A stretch of 64,000 nt of DNA, taken from positions 223,694 to 287,693 of the forward strand of contig JAQGDQ010000164.1 of the NCBI GenBank assembly GCA_030141605.1, in the 5' to 3' direction. A program made the position numbers and the translations under genes. Shown piece after piece: positions 46,501-60,200 of this stretch. The DNA is from Tubiluchus corallicola. Lineage: Eukaryota; Priapulida; Priapulimorpha; Priapulimorphida; Tubiluchidae. Within the stretch, counting starts at the first letter, position 1; every line of letters begins with the position of its first letter. The notes below the pieces were generated by a model that saw only the letters and a program-made list of their open reading frames with translations, made no database searches and had not been told where the DNA came from.

Positions 46501-47819
46501 TTGTGGAAGTGCGGGACATTCACCAAGTTGTGATCATGACATATTAAAACGATTTTGCTTTGCCAAATATCCTACACTGTACGTTAAGTTTAACAGCCTT
46601 TTAGCATAAAGTTGTAGAAACTGTTTACTTTTATTCACAAGTTTTGTTTACACCCATAACACTTAGCTAGCCTCGTTGCACTGATAAATCTAAGATGAAG
46701 TGTTTGACTCGTGAAGGCGCTGTATACCTGTGCATTTAATTCATTTGTAGACCTATTCAGCCTGCTGCAGGGCTTACAGTCTTACACCTGGATGTGTAGC
46801 ATACTCAATACAACCTAATTATATCTCGCCTGAGAACTGTACAATATGCCCTGGATTATATTAAGCACTTTCATTGTACAGAGCCAACACTCGCCCTTTC
46901 TTAATGTAGGCCCGTAATCCAGTCTCGAGTGAGGGCAGGGGCTTTGCCCAGCCTCTTGAAATTACTTAGCAACCAGGGTGATAACGAGTGATGTAGTATA
47001 GGTAGCAACAAGGTGGTAAGAAGGGTTTAATCAGGTTTTACCTGCATAACAATACAGGTACATGTTGTTGAAATGTTTGTATATGCCAATAATACAGGTA
47101 CCTGATTGTCCAGTTGTATTCACAGCTGTGAGAAATAAACTTTTATTTTATGTGGAACTCTTTTGTCGTTAATCTTTAACCCAAACTCGGAGGTGGAGAC
47201 TTAACTTCAAATTTTTTGACGCTCGGTATTACGATTTGCAATTTTACATGACGAAACTGTATCACTTTCTACAAGCATTAGGGAATTCTCGGAAATTCTT
47301 GATTCACTCTTATTTTGTACAATCATTGTCTTAGACGTAGAAACGTACTTTTTTGTTACTGGATCATGCTCTGTAGTTCTTGCAACTCAAGCCTTGCTGT
47401 TCTTGCTCGCTGCGTGCTACACGTGTACACGTTCTTGTGTGCGTTGTATCACGGTTTTGTGTATTTTTGTTAAGCAGTATTTACACTTGTCAGCTATAGA
47501 CTATTTGCTGATCAACAAGTTGTACATGTTTGGGTACACCTCGCGCAACACATACTGATAAAATGATCCTTTATATATGCTGACAGATAGTATACCATTC
47601 TTATGTGTGTGTGTGTGTGTGCGCATTTTTTTTTAGCATTTATATTGCGTGAAAACCAAAAAAATGTGTCCCTTCATTAATCAGTAAAGCTGATAATCTT
47701 TCAGTTACTACCATTGCCGTAAGTGTGTGGACTTGTTTTACTCAATTTTTCCTTTCTTGACACTAACTACTTCGTCCTAGTGCAACTAAGTACTTGTGTT
47801 CTAACTAATCGGGATTTCG

Positions 47820-48110
47820 AGTGCTAAACTTTTTTGATATCTTGCGAACTGTAACCCGGTATTCATTGGCAGGGCCTGCTTAACATGAATGGCTGTGGCG
47901 GGACTGGAATGTGACTCATTATTAAAGGCAGTCCTTTAAGATCAGAGATTGAACCAGAAGAGGTGCCTTATCTATGTTCAGATATGAATGCAACCATCCC
48001 TCAACTAGGTAAACAACCAGAATCAGTGTAGCAAAATGAAACAGCTAAAAGCTATTATTGAACATGGCAGTCACCCAGCCATTCACTGACCAGCTTCAGC
48101 GTTGCTTTGG
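47820..48110. repeat. Dispersed repeat, partner of 30160-30450
   Basis: Same orientation as the partner, with shared blocks listed there. Divergence is high, so this is an old copy. Confidence 0.6.
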
Positions 48111-49983
48111 TTGCTAAGTGCATCCCGTGACCATTTAGCTATATTTGCTCGCCTCAGCTTGAAGAAAAATGTAGATTGGTCTGCTACTATCAGCAGTATT
48201 ATAATTTATATATAGACTTAGTGTTTTCTGTTGCATAACTTGCATAAGTGCAGCAGGCATGACTTCATGTGATTTATTTCCTTTATAGTTAGTTGCTTTT
48301 GAACGGCCGTTGCCGTCATTATGGTTAAAAACGTCATCCGGTTTAACTGCTTGTGAAACTATCAAACTCTTAGCTTATAACGCTTTCAGTTTTTAGCGAT
48401 TAAAATTCGTCATTTGGCGAAACTGTTAGGGTCTGGCTCATAGGATTAATGTTGCTTTTTATGACTTTCAAGTTTTGCCGTATAAAATTGCGATAAAATG
48501 CGAACCACGCAGCCATTCTGCAGGTTAGGCGTATCAGGCGTAGCCGTAACGCGCCGATATAAGTGTGGGTTAAATATACCGGTGTTGGCGGCAAATTAAT
48601 AACACTGCCAGCGCGTGTTTACTTACAAGAGCTAAAGATGACATTACATTCTGTAGAGATTATACTTGACTTATCTTGGTGCAAGATATGCAATTATAAC
48701 AGGAGATAAATAAATGTACATGTAATGTAGTCCTGGGGACATGTTTTGAGGAACTAAGTGTTAATGGGGGGTGTGTGGTGGGGTGTTATGATTGTAACAT
48801 TACAGCTGAAAGTTGTACATCCTGAAACCAATAAATTTATTTTTTTAATATAACGGCGAGTTTATTTGTCCAAGTAAAACGTAATTTATAAACCGTCTTC
48901 GGCTTTTTGAGTTTAATGCCTAAAAAGTTAATTGAACTACTTCGGTTTAATGTTAATTATCTCTTTTCTTGTTTACGAGTGAAGAACTTAATTACTTGCG
49001 TCGTCATAAAACTTTAATTAATAATTAAAATGATTTCGAAGTGCATTCGCTAGCCTGTATGTGAATGAAAGTTTTCGATTAATTGAAAATTCTTGAAAAG
49101 CCGAGTGATTAAATTAATTTTGTTTTTACTGAAACACACAAATCGTTGCATGTTAGCGTGTTATTGAATTGTGAGCGTGCCTTTAGATTTTTCATTCTTT
49201 CCTGTGATGTGAGTCATGTGACCATTCAATGTTACAGAAGGTTACTTTTAATGAAGTAGGGATTTAATTATTGCTGCTAAAAATAAGTTAAATAAGTATT
49301 TGTGAAGGTGAGGTGAATGAAACCTTTACTGGCGTTTAAGGTCTATTTTAATTTTAGATTGTAATTGTGTGTCCCTAAAATATGGTTTTGAATCACTTTT
49401 TTTATAAACATCTAGTATCGCTTAAAGTTTATATTTTAATGATGGTGGATTAGTAGTCTCAGCGTAAAATGTGCGAATTCTGGAATTAAACCCAATGGCA
49501 AAAACACGATTTATTTACCTTCGCCCATTTAACAGACATCATCAGCACTAACGGCTATTTAGCGACTAAGTCAAGTTGTAATAAGAAATGATTTGCTTTG
49601 ATTTCTGACAATTTTTCATTAAAGTTTTTCATGAATTTATGTAAATAGCTTGCGGTTTAGGTGAAAAATGAATTTGGATACGCTTTAAAGCTTATCATAA
49701 TGAAGCTTGCGAATTTTTGCTTAGTAAACTTCGTTCACTTCACTCTCATAATTTTATTTACAGGACCTGGTAACCGCCACGCATTCGTTTTTGTGCCATT
49801 GTGGAAACTGAACCTTTGTATGTTTTTTGTTTATTGTTTTCAGTTTTTACCACACACGCAGAACATGCATTCTTGCTAGGCCTCTTCGTAACCTGGCAAT
49901 CTCACGATCACAATTTCAAACTTTTTGATCTCATCGTCACATCCGTTTACTAAATCAATAACTTCCCTTTTTAATTAAACAAT

Positions 49984-50220
49984 TTATTGGCGGCAATTCT
50001 GTAATTGCTTAATCTGCCGGGCAATCTCGTGGATTTGTACGAACATTCCCACAAGCAAAACTCCCGTGTTTCCTATAGTTATAAGACAATTTATGCTTTC
50101 CTTACAAGATTGGACAATACGTAACCGATGAAGCGATGCGGTATTCTCGCCCGCGGGACACAAATCCAACACAAGTTCTTGCACCTGAGCAAACGAACTC
50201 ACAACACTTGAAATCTGTTC
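49984..50220 (-). CDS. Unrecognised coding-like frame inside LRIG intron 1
   Basis: The minus strand reads about 78 codons to TAA at 49984. It contains FAQVQELVLDLCPAGENTAS, a hydrophobic stretch (LITIGNTGVLLVGMFVQI) and a Gln/Arg/Lys-rich end (HEIARQIKQLQNC). GC is higher than in the surroundings. No ATG starts it; a weak acceptor-like ctgaacag lies just upstream. It could be a terminal exon of a nested gene, a decayed retrocopy or chance. Confidence 0.3.
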   Translation of the reverse strand, partial: EQISSVVSSFAQVQELVLDLCPAGENTASLHRLRIVQSCKESINCLITIGNTGVLLVGMFVQIHEIARQIKQLQNCRQ

Positions 50221-53200
50221 AGTTTAATTGAGATGTCACCTGGGCGGGTCCAATAGGCGAAAGAGAGGGATGACCACTTGTCAAGTTTGTTCAGGTGATC
50301 AGGCCTTGAGAGAAGTGTATCCTTAGCCCGTTATCAGTGCCTTAGAATTGTTACATTTGCATTGTTACATTTAGGTGTGTGATTGATGTTTATAACAAGC
50401 CCCTGTATGCCTTGTTTTCTCAGCAAATATTATTTGTGAAGACTTGGAAAGATTGGTGCCACTCTTTCATACATGTATACATTTAAGCAGTTATAATCAT
50501 TTTCTCCTAGCAGCATCTGCAGCTGGTACAATTATTTATCGTTAATTGATACTGCTTCTTTAAAGACTAAAACTTCGTTTATATTGTCATTACTAAATAA
50601 ACATTAGGCGACATGTAGTATAAAATCGTTAATATAAAAACACCAATAAATTTATACTTAAATTGGCCGTTTAAATTTTATGCTAAGTCAGTGTCATTAT
50701 TTATTACAAAATGCAGTAACAACTATTTGATGCCTGTACCGAAAAACTTTAAGCTTTTAATAGAGATCGAGCTGTTTAGTATATGTTTTTTAATGTCTTT
50801 AATGTAGAATGCACATTTGACTCGTGTAGGAAAGTAACTTATTATTTTAGTCAAAAGAGTTCGCCAAAGAATTTAAAAATTCAGCAAGAAACGACCTGCA
50901 TTATTAATTGATGTTTTAATTGTCTGCATGGTGGTTGATCCTGTCACGCGCAAGTCGTGAACATGAATATTATGAAACGTTCGATCAAAGCTGTTGAGAA
51001 ATTTGTGTGATCACGTGACACCTCACGTCATCAACGTCTCCATCTCAAGTCTTGGTATGTACAGCATGTACTTCTACAGATGTGTATGAGTCTGACCCCC
51101 TGCTGTATCTCCTTTACAACTAGCAGTCTGCTAAGCTGTGATATGCTCGTTTAGCGGGTGTGATGATAGCCATCGGCCTATTCATCTTCCAATCTGTTTT
51201 CTAGATCAGCCGGGACGTTGCTTGATGAATTTTTTGCTGGCCGCGTCTGTAGATGGGAAGACGACGTATTGTCTCATCTAAATCCATTTTCAAGATTGTT
51301 TGGTAGTTCCGGAGTTTAATTTTTGTAGGAATAAGTCCGAATGTTCAGAGGAAAAAATTGTCCAGTAGCCTGATAATTTGCTTACTTCTGAAATTCAGCA
51401 TTAAAAAGGAAATTTGACGATACGTAAAAGAAGTAATTTCCTAAAAAATATATTTACAATATAAAGCAGGAGTGCAGGAATTTAACAATCGCTTGACTCT
51501 TTTTTATGTAACAGTAAAAGAGAAATATTGTCGAACTGGGAATAGTAAAAATCCGTCTGATGTTATCTCGTGCAAGTTAGTGTCTAAAATCAGTAGAATA
51601 TATGACCTTAGGTGTTGACATTGTGTTGCGTTTTAAAAAAATTCTGGATCTTTCTTTTTTAAAGTTCTATACCTTTTCCTCACTTTTGAAATCATTTAAA
51701 AACCTCTTGCAAATTTAAGCACCATTTTCTACTTGATTTTATTAAATAAGGTTGTTTAATTATTCTGTGATAAAATTCGTCGACATGTACGTCTAACTAA
51801 AATTTGTTGTTATTATAATTTAACTTCAGTAAATTAACATTGTATATTTAAATTAGATCTTACAATAAAACGCTTCAACTTCGGTTTAATATTATATTTT
51901 TGATGTCAACTAACTGCAAAACAAGTTGAATGACAAGTCTGTTTTAAATCACTACTTGTTTTCCTCGCTGTAACTGTTTTCTTCGTTTTACTTGTTTATC
52001 TTCTTGTTTTGTTGTCTGTTTCATTCGAAAGGAATGTGGCCTTTGGAAATGATTCCGCCGTCACTTGCTTTGCTTTGAAAACACGTTTTATTTTGCTTTT
52101 TAACAGTATAAACTCATTTATTATACTGTAGCTATAAATTTGTTACCGTTCTGTCTCCTCCATCTTTATCACTTACGTCAGGATTTCCCGTATATGACGT
52201 CACACGAAATTCCCGCAGTTCCGCGTTTTTTATGGACACCTCCTAAAGTTCTACAACTCTGGCAGCATCCAGTGGTATAATAAATGGAATACAACCACCT
52301 ATATACAGCGTTTAGTATAAATCATTTACTGTCTACGATCGCTTTATAGTGTGCGCAGTTTGTAATGTGTGGGTGATAAACATTCAACTTGTTTTACTGT
52401 TCTTGCCACAGTGTAGGCTGGTTTCAGCTTTTTAGAAATTGACCGATTTTTTTTTATTTAATTACAACATATGTGTGGGTACTGTAGTGACTGTAGCAAG
52501 TTGACTGGGTGGGTGACTCAGGCGAGGAAACGGGCATTCAGGTTTGGAATCTGTATTTTTAAAACAGGTATGATAAAAACCTTCGGAAGGAGTTAATTAA
52601 CCTACATAATTTAGTAAGCTCCTGTAGTGGTACTTCACTTCTGGTGTGGACTTTAAGGACTAATCATGTTCTTATCCTATTGATTTTAAACTCGTGTTAG
52701 AGACATCTCAGTTTGGTGTAGACATAAGGATCTTATAATATTCTTTTCTTACGAGTATAGATACTCTACGGCATACTCTACTTACCCTACAAATTGTATA
52801 AAACAATACAATAGTATATAAAAGTGTAGGGTCCCTGTCCGTTGTCTTGGCCCCTGACATGATGCTAACCGAGCTTGCAAAAAATTACTTTGCCCTTTTG
52901 AAGATTTAGGACCTTGACCTTTGAATTTTTGAACCAAAAAGCATTGGTCCAGGTCTTGCTTGTGGCCCACTGCCCAGATTAATCCCCTTGGTGATTATAA
53001 CGTCATCAGTTTTGATTCTATTGTGCAGCCAAACACAAACACAGAGGGACGAGACTAAATGTCTTGTTTAGGCTCCGGCAGACCGACTGTTGGTTAAAGA
53101 GAAACTTAAGTAGATCAACTTGTTTATTTTCGTTTTGGCCATCTTCGTTTCAAGTTTTATTTTCACGAATTTAATTAATGCTCAAGGTTTACTAATTCAT

Positions 53201-53439
53201 AGTAGTTGCACCTCACTTGTGTGAGTGTATGGCTTGCTGCTCGCGTAATCTCTTATATTTAGCGACGTACCGTCACTTGTTCCCTGAGAAGTTTATTTGT
53301 TGACTGTGTGGAGGTTTAATTATTTGTGAAACGCTTTAACAAAGAAATGTTTCTTTAAATTGAATTATCTAACTGTATGCTTCTGCAAACATACTTTTAC
53401 GAATCTAATAATAATAATTTAGTTTCGGACATAGTCCAG

Positions 53440-53580
53440 GGATAACACATTACCCCCCCCCCCCGCGTTTTTTGTATGACTCTGCAAGGAGTTGAACCTG
53501 CTACCTCCCAGCAGGTAAGCGACCACACTACCATTGCGTTACGCCACCTGGTTGACTAGCATTAATTAATTTAATTGTTT
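53440..53580 (-). repeat. tRNA-derived SINE, minus strand
   Basis: The minus strand reads ...ggcgtaacgcaatggtagtg (A-box-like)...GGTTCAACTCC (perfect B-box) then ttgcagagtcatac, a tail word shared with the SINE at 31.2 kb. It lies next to a C run at 53453-53464. Confidence 0.75.
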
Positions 53581-53806
53581 TAAATATTTTAATTTTGAAA
53601 TTGTAGTGTCATAGTGTGTCACATAAGTTTGCCAGTCCCCAGTCCTTTGTTGATAACTCTACTACAGTAACCTTGAGTTGATATTAAATTTTGTTTTCAA
53701 TTTTTCATTAAGAAATTAATGCCTTGTGTCCTCTGACTTTTTCATTATACATGTATAGAGTTTGATTGTTAATTAACTACATATTTTACGTTTGCTTTTA
53801 TTACAG

Positions 53807-53878
53807 GGACTTGAGTGATAATTCGTTGCAATCCATTACTGTTGAAAGCTTGTTGCAGCTGAGTGCTTTGGAGACCCT
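53807..53878 (+). CDS. LRIG-family gene, exon 2: one LRR
   Basis: 72 bp, 24 codons, phase 2 to phase 2. It reads LDLSDNSLQSITVESLLQLS, then ALETL, a canonical extracellular LRR (LxLxxNxL). Acceptor ttattacag, donor CTgtaagt. Confidence 0.92.
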
Positions 53879-54547
53879 GTAAGTACAGCTCTCTGCTAAC
53901 TCCATTATTGCATTGTTTAATAATGTTGAGTGATTGATTGCATTCACTAATTGTAACACCAATTGGCTAATCAAAATTGACTTGGTTCAGAGATTGTGCT
54001 TAACCTTGGTGAAGTTCAAGGTGACAGCAACCATTATCATTCAATTATTATTATGATTATGAGCAACCTTATTTAACCATACTTGTAAATTACATAGGTA
54101 GCTATTATTTCAGGACTGTGTTTTAATTATGTTTTAGTACCCAACATTTGCAGATTTATAAATACTTGCAAGTGTTTAATGGCTGTTTAAAGCTATTAGA
54201 AACACAGTTACTTAATCACCTTTTAATAATGAAACACCACATTCTTGTATATTCAGATTATGCAAACAGTCTTCAAATAGCAAGTATTGTTAACCTTCTG
54301 TTTTTTTATTGGTAAATGGTGATAATGATGGGTCAGTATTTTAATGTTAAGTCGGTGTTTAACAAATGAACTGTTGTTTTAATAATGCAAATGTCTCTTT
54401 TGACTCTTGAAACAGTTTGTTAATCACATTACAAAGCTTTTCTTATAAATTGTTACACTTCTATGTAGTGACATTTTAATGCTGTAGTAAATAGCTGTCA
54501 TTCCTAAAAGTGGCGTTGTGCATTATAAATTCATGATTATTTTTCAG

Positions 54548-54619
54548 AAAGCTGGATGGAAATCGATTAGTCGAGATTCCAGTGTTGAGGAACAAACCAA
54601 ATCTGACAACATTAAGTCT
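54548..54619 (+). CDS. LRIG-family gene, exon 3: one LRR
   Basis: 72 bp, 24 codons, phase 2 to phase 2. KLDGNRLVEIPVLRNKPNLT then TLSL. The IP after LVE and the missing second hydrophobic turn are as in the matching repeat of LRIG proteins. Acceptor tttttcag, donor CTgtaagt. Confidence 0.92.
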
Positions 54620-56631
54620 GTAAGTTGATTAGACCACTTTGGGTAATTACTTGATTGAATGCGAAACTGCAGCATCAGCGCACTAATACATTGTGAAAAA
54701 ATAGTTTATAGCGAATATTATACCTGTGATGACAAGTTTTGTTTGTGGTTATTTCAGATTTTTAGGTTACTCACTTCTAATTATGACTATATACGCCTAT
54801 CTAATTATACGTTGTTAATACTGATGTGCTTGGACAGCATCTATGACCATCAGCACCACCAGCAACAATATGAACAACTATGATAACAACAGTAACAATC
54901 GTAACAGCAAAACAATAGTGACAGCAATAATATGTTACTATTTATTTCTTAGCTCAATCTATTTTGGGTGTTCAATAAGATTATTTATATGTGTGTGTAT
55001 GTGTGTGCGTGCGTGCATGCGTGCGTCCGTGTGTGGTAATCACACTTCTTCTTAAGATTTATGGCAAGAACAGAAACAGCTTTTCCGGCACGTTTCACGT
55101 ATATAAACACATATTCTTTTTTATTAAAAATAGAACATTTCTATACTTCATCCTTCAACATGAATCATAACTCATAAGTACTAAATACTAGTAAATAATA
55201 ATAATAATTGTGGTACTTATCTATCAAATTAATACCAAAAAAAATTGGTAACATGTTGTTCCAGCAAACTGGTTTGTAAGTAACATTAAAAGTAGGACAG
55301 GCTGAACGACCCCTATTTCTTGGAAATGATAGCACATAAAATGGTTATGTGTGTCTTGTGTAAAGGTAATTGTATTTTATAGTGCCAGGTTTGTTCATAA
55401 AATAGTAAGTCTATGTGATGTAGTTGTATGCAGATTAGCGAGTAAGAGTTGAGTGACATTTCATAACCATACAACTTTGTATAGGAACGTATCTACCCGT
55501 ACTAAACGTATTTATATCTGTGCGAGTCGGTGACAATTTGTGATAAGCTGAATCGTTTTAGTGCATTATGCAATTACACTGGATGCTTCGACGTCTTTCT
55601 TACCGAATTATATTGCAAACAGTACTTATCTCACACTGTTTTCATTTTATAATAAATTTGGACAGTAGAGATTTGAAATAAATGCATGTGCAGCAGCTGT
55701 ATTTTCCTGTGACACTGTTAAAAATTTGAAAATTGCATTTAAAGATGATCGGTTTTATCTTTTTTGGCACACGCTTAGCTAAGATCGACTTAATTGCAAA
55801 TTAAGTAGCTACTTGACATAAGTAAAAAGTCACACCGTGCATACATTATCATGCCACTTGTTTTTTCACCACGGCAACGGTAACCATCGCTATGGAATGT
55901 GGTCAACTGTCATTCGGTCATTAATCAGAGCCTTCACCAAGGTGCTTTGCCACAATGCTGTGTGTAATATTATCAGGCAATAACTATGGTCTATGATCTT
56001 GTCACAGAACTATAGATACCTTTACACATGTTTAACACAAAGAGTTATAAAATGCTTGGGTGTGTGAGACGCATGCTCGCAGAATTTTAATTGCTTTGCT
56101 TAACATCTCACACATTTTAATTTCTATATCACACTAATTTAGTTAACATGGGGAGATATTACATGGCTGTGTGTTCACTGTGTTATAGCTCTTCTGATTT
56201 GAATTTAGAAAATACACTTTCTTTATTTAGCAATTCACAATTTTAAAGCTCTGCTTGCTTGTATGCTTTGCCATGCTAATTCTAATAAAATTTTACATGC
56301 TCGGTGGAGTACATGTAGAGCATTGCCATTCCACATTGAATCAACTCTTTTACAATTATAAAATAGAATAAAAATAATGAATAGAAGATACTGGCAATAA
56401 ATGAAGCACTTAACACTTTTTTGTTCATACAAGCTTTTTTTATTAAGGCACACAAATACTGTCGCCATCGAAAATTAAATATAACATTAAAGATTTCTGT
56501 GTTTATTTGTATATAACAAATAGTTTTTTGCAAAGAAAAAATTCCAGTGCTACAACATTATTTTACTTTAATAATAGCAACAGCAGAAAATTGATTTGCA
56601 TCTGAGAGATGTAAACCGCTTGGTGGGATTA

Positions 56632-56916
56632 ACTTAAACGCCTTGTCTTATCAGGATTATCCATTTGGGCGACATGATGCTTTAATAAATCCTGCAGACA
56701 AATTATTAGTTCCTGATAAGTTTGAATTCCTTCGTATATCGGTTGGAGCTGATAGCCGTTTAATATAATAATGTTTATTGAAGGTCTTAAATCAACATGG
56801 CGGTTGTTTGTACGCGGTGTATAACTCTTAACTTGTGACACCTGTGTTAACAACCCATCAGCGTGGTCTTGGTCCACGTGGGGTAACTGCCAGCGAGTGT
56901 GCGAAACGAGATTCTT
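56632..56916 (-). CDS. Unrecognised exon-like frame in LRIG intron 3
   Basis: On the minus strand a possible acceptor, gcaccctgcag (near 56919), precedes about 93 open codons to a TAA near 56632. The reading includes LPHVDQDHADGLLTQVSQ and LNGYQLQPIYEGIQTYQELI. Amino-acid use looks protein-like, but no family is recognised and no partner exon was found. Confidence 0.25.
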
Positions 56917-57240
56917 CCTGCAGGGTGCAGCATTTTTTAAATTCAATATAAAAATCATATAACTGTATATATACATAATAAAACTGTGTACGTTTTTTTT
57001 TGCTCATTGGTAATTTTCATGTGTATGCAGTGAAAGTTTATCTGGTATCGCGTAGCATTGTGCTACGTGATTTCACCTGATTGCTATGCGATTTTAAATT
57101 TGATACATTTATTGCTTTACATTACGAAAACACAGAAAATCTGGACAAGGTCTTTGGAGTTTGAACATTACTAATTTATTGTTAAAACACTACAACTTTA
57201 TTAAAACTTTTAATTTACATAGTTAAAAAATCAAATCAAA

Positions 57241-57272
57241 CGTTTTGACAGAGCTACTGCTGTCATCGTCAG
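57241..57272 (-). ncRNA. Hammerhead-ribozyme-like core remnant
   Basis: The minus strand reads CTGACGA, then a perfect 6-bp stem TGACAG / CTGTCA around an 8-base loop, then AAAC. This resembles the hammerhead catalytic core (CUGANGA, helix II, GAAA), with the conserved G before AAA replaced or absorbed into the stem. Helices I and III and a cleavage site could not be identified. Such cores are known from retrozymes and Penelope-like elements in animals. Probably a decayed element end, not an active ribozyme. Confidence 0.3.
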
Positions 57273-60200
57273 TGGTAAATGTTTACAAACATACAACCAG
57301 TTTTACAAGAGATTAGTATTAGTTGTTCCTTTTTAAAATAAAATTGTTTTTTACTCATGGTTATTGAAGACAAAATGAAGGTTCTGTATTTAACGTTCTT
57401 AGAGCCTTTGATAATCTGTAGCAAAACAACTGTAATTGAAGCTTTTTGCAAGTTTAAACGAAGGTGTTGAAAAACATGCATTTAAGTACACCCACATAAG
57501 TTTAGTATTCATTGATGCACGTGCAAGCAATTGATCTACATAGTAATAAATTTTTGGCCTAAAAATTTTTTGGTTAGGAATGTGCTATGTAGTAAGCTAA
57601 TGACTTCAAATAGCAACAAGTGCCAACATTATATCGATGAATAGCGAATACTAGGATCGCGTAAAAAATTGCAAATTGCCAATACCTTGAAGTAAACATG
57701 TGGTTTGTAACTATTTATGCCCGAAGTTCAACTCATTTCATTGTATGTGTATGTATATGTACCCAAGTCAATCCAATCTTTCCTTCCACGGTGCAGGTTT
57801 GCTGGTAAATTTTATTTGATCTAGACGACAGACTTTCTGATTTTAAATTTTAAATTTTTGTACCAGGAGTTTGTTTTCAGATTGTGGTTGGTTAAATGCG
57901 AATGTTTATTGTACTTGTAGATGGCGGATTCTAGTATGTAACCAGCCAAAGGGTTTCTTGATTATCATTTTGGCTGTACATGAAACGATGACTAAACATC
58001 ATGAAACATGTGAAAATAGAACCCCTTTTCTTTATTAATGTGAATTTAGACTAAATATTGCATTTAGAATTTTCTTAGTCATTGCTTTACAACTGCAAAA
58101 TCTTGCTATAAATGATGCGCATCTTGTACAGTTGCCTATTAGCATTTTCTACAAAAAGAAATTTCAAAAGCGGCGCATCGTCCGGTATAATTGCAGCCGG
58201 TTGGCATGGCAACGATAAACAAGCATCTGGCATGCTCATTGATCACTTAATAGGTTTCAAGCTGACAACACGGCGAAAAGAAATGTGTTTGGATGAAATG
58301 GTGCGCAATAGCTCTAAGCATTGTAATGAGATAGCCAGGGTATTATCTACTGAAGTGAGAGAGCCGGGGATCATTACACTCACCTTTAGAAAGCTGGAAA
58401 TTAATAGCCACTTGTAACTTTGTATATGGTAAGTAAGGAAACTCGTAAAAAGTGACTTCAAAGAACATTTGAATCTGAGGAAAGGAGTGCAGGTGGCCGC
58501 GTGGGATGGTGTGGGAAGTGAAAGAAGAGGTTCTTTTAAGTCACCAGATGGTAAACATTCGTCTTCCTTTGGAGCAAATTTTACTTTAGACAGGTCGAAA
58601 AGTACACTGCCTACTTAATTACGTGCATACTAGTAGACAAATTCACTTCATCAGATATTCTACTTTTCCTATTTGAAAACCAGATTTTTACTTGTAAAAA
58701 TAAAGTTGCAGTCGAATGCAAAAAAGTCTTTTGAGTGTTTTCAAGTATTTGTTTGTTATACATGTACTAGTAAATGTTCAGCTGTGGTGGTTTTACATGT
58801 TATTATACGGCTTGTCCTTTTTACTTATGACTGGTTAGTTAGTTTAGTTTAGTTTAAAACATCAAGTTTCTACCCTGCAATGAAATATCTCTGTAACCTA
58901 ATGAGAATGTCATAGTGTTATATTTTATGACTTTGAGTTAATTCTCGTGTTGCAAATTCGCAGAAGCAGATTAGTTGATTACATTAATCGATTTAATTAA
59001 CAATCATACAAAAACCAAAATATAACAATTTGCATTATGAATACAAAAAGTTGACCATCTTTAATTTGACCTTAAGTAAAATAATAATCATGTTCTTTTA
59101 CGTTACACACTAATACGTACTGAATGAAATTCTGATTCCATACGGATCTTAAGATGTTTCTGGAAAGCAAAAAGGACCGCGTTATGAGTTTGCTTTAGCC
59201 CAAATAAGATAGTGCTTTTGTGGTGGAAATCTTTGACAGTCTTTGATCTTCTGCAGTTTCTTGATGTTGCTCTAATGCTGATGCAGAATGCTCTGAAAGT
59301 TAGCTTTCTTGACATGATAATGACATGGTCTGTAGTCTGCGCTGTCAGTCACCCGAAATTTTATCCAAACTCATTTTGTTTGAAGATACACCGGAAATGT
59401 TATCCAAAGCTAATTTGTTTGAAGCTAAACAGAACACGTATCACTTCTGCTGTTTACAAAAGCAGAAAATCCTTTGCTAGTGCTGTTGGTCAACAGCCAA
59501 CGTCAATCACTTTTGGCGGTCTTTTTTCAAAAATCAAGTAAAATGATACTGGTTATCAAAAATCTGATCATCGACGTGCCTGTTATCGCCGTGTTTTGTA
59601 GACACATTTTAGAAATAATACTAGCTTGTACAAATTGTCCTTTATTAAAGTTTTCTCAACAAACAACTAACCGGTCCACTTCCGAACAACTGTCTCTATC
59701 TACTGATTCCTGTCCTTAGAATCTTTTATACATTCAGTCAAGTAAGTTGAACAGCGACCAACCTAAATGTCATTCTGTGTAAAACATTGCATGAAGCTAT
59801 GTCATCAAGTTTGCCTAACTTCCAGAGACTGTTTTCTTCTTCACAAAATAAAATGAAGGCTAATGTAATATCCTTAAGTCATTTGGCTTCCTAAGGTTAC
59901 CACAATACCAGTGTCACTCACAATAAATGTGACTTTCTGTTGCTGAATTGGAAAAAATATTTTTGTATTCGGGAGAGTTATCTCCTCTTTCGGGGTCTTT
60001 TGGGGAGTTATTTTCTCTCTGTGTCACATGACCACTTACTGAAGGTAACCATGACACTTCAGACCATGGGGCGTGTTGGTTTGGAAGCATGTTACCCTTC
60101 GATGACGAAGTTGTTTGAAGCAAGACAGGTGGCGCATCTTGATGGCGCTATGCATCAACAATCTTCTCTTTGATATCGGATAGCAATTTGCTCTCGATTA

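Larger units (their letters stand above)
43504..53806 (+). other. LRIG-type gene, intron 1 (10.3 kb)
   Basis: Donor gtaagt at 43504, acceptor ttttattacag at 53806. It holds (TA)/(TG) simple repeats at 45615-45663 and 47603-47625, the dispersed repeat at 47820-48110, a SINE at 53.5 kb and an unrecognised opposite-strand frame at 49984-50220. Confidence 0.85.
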
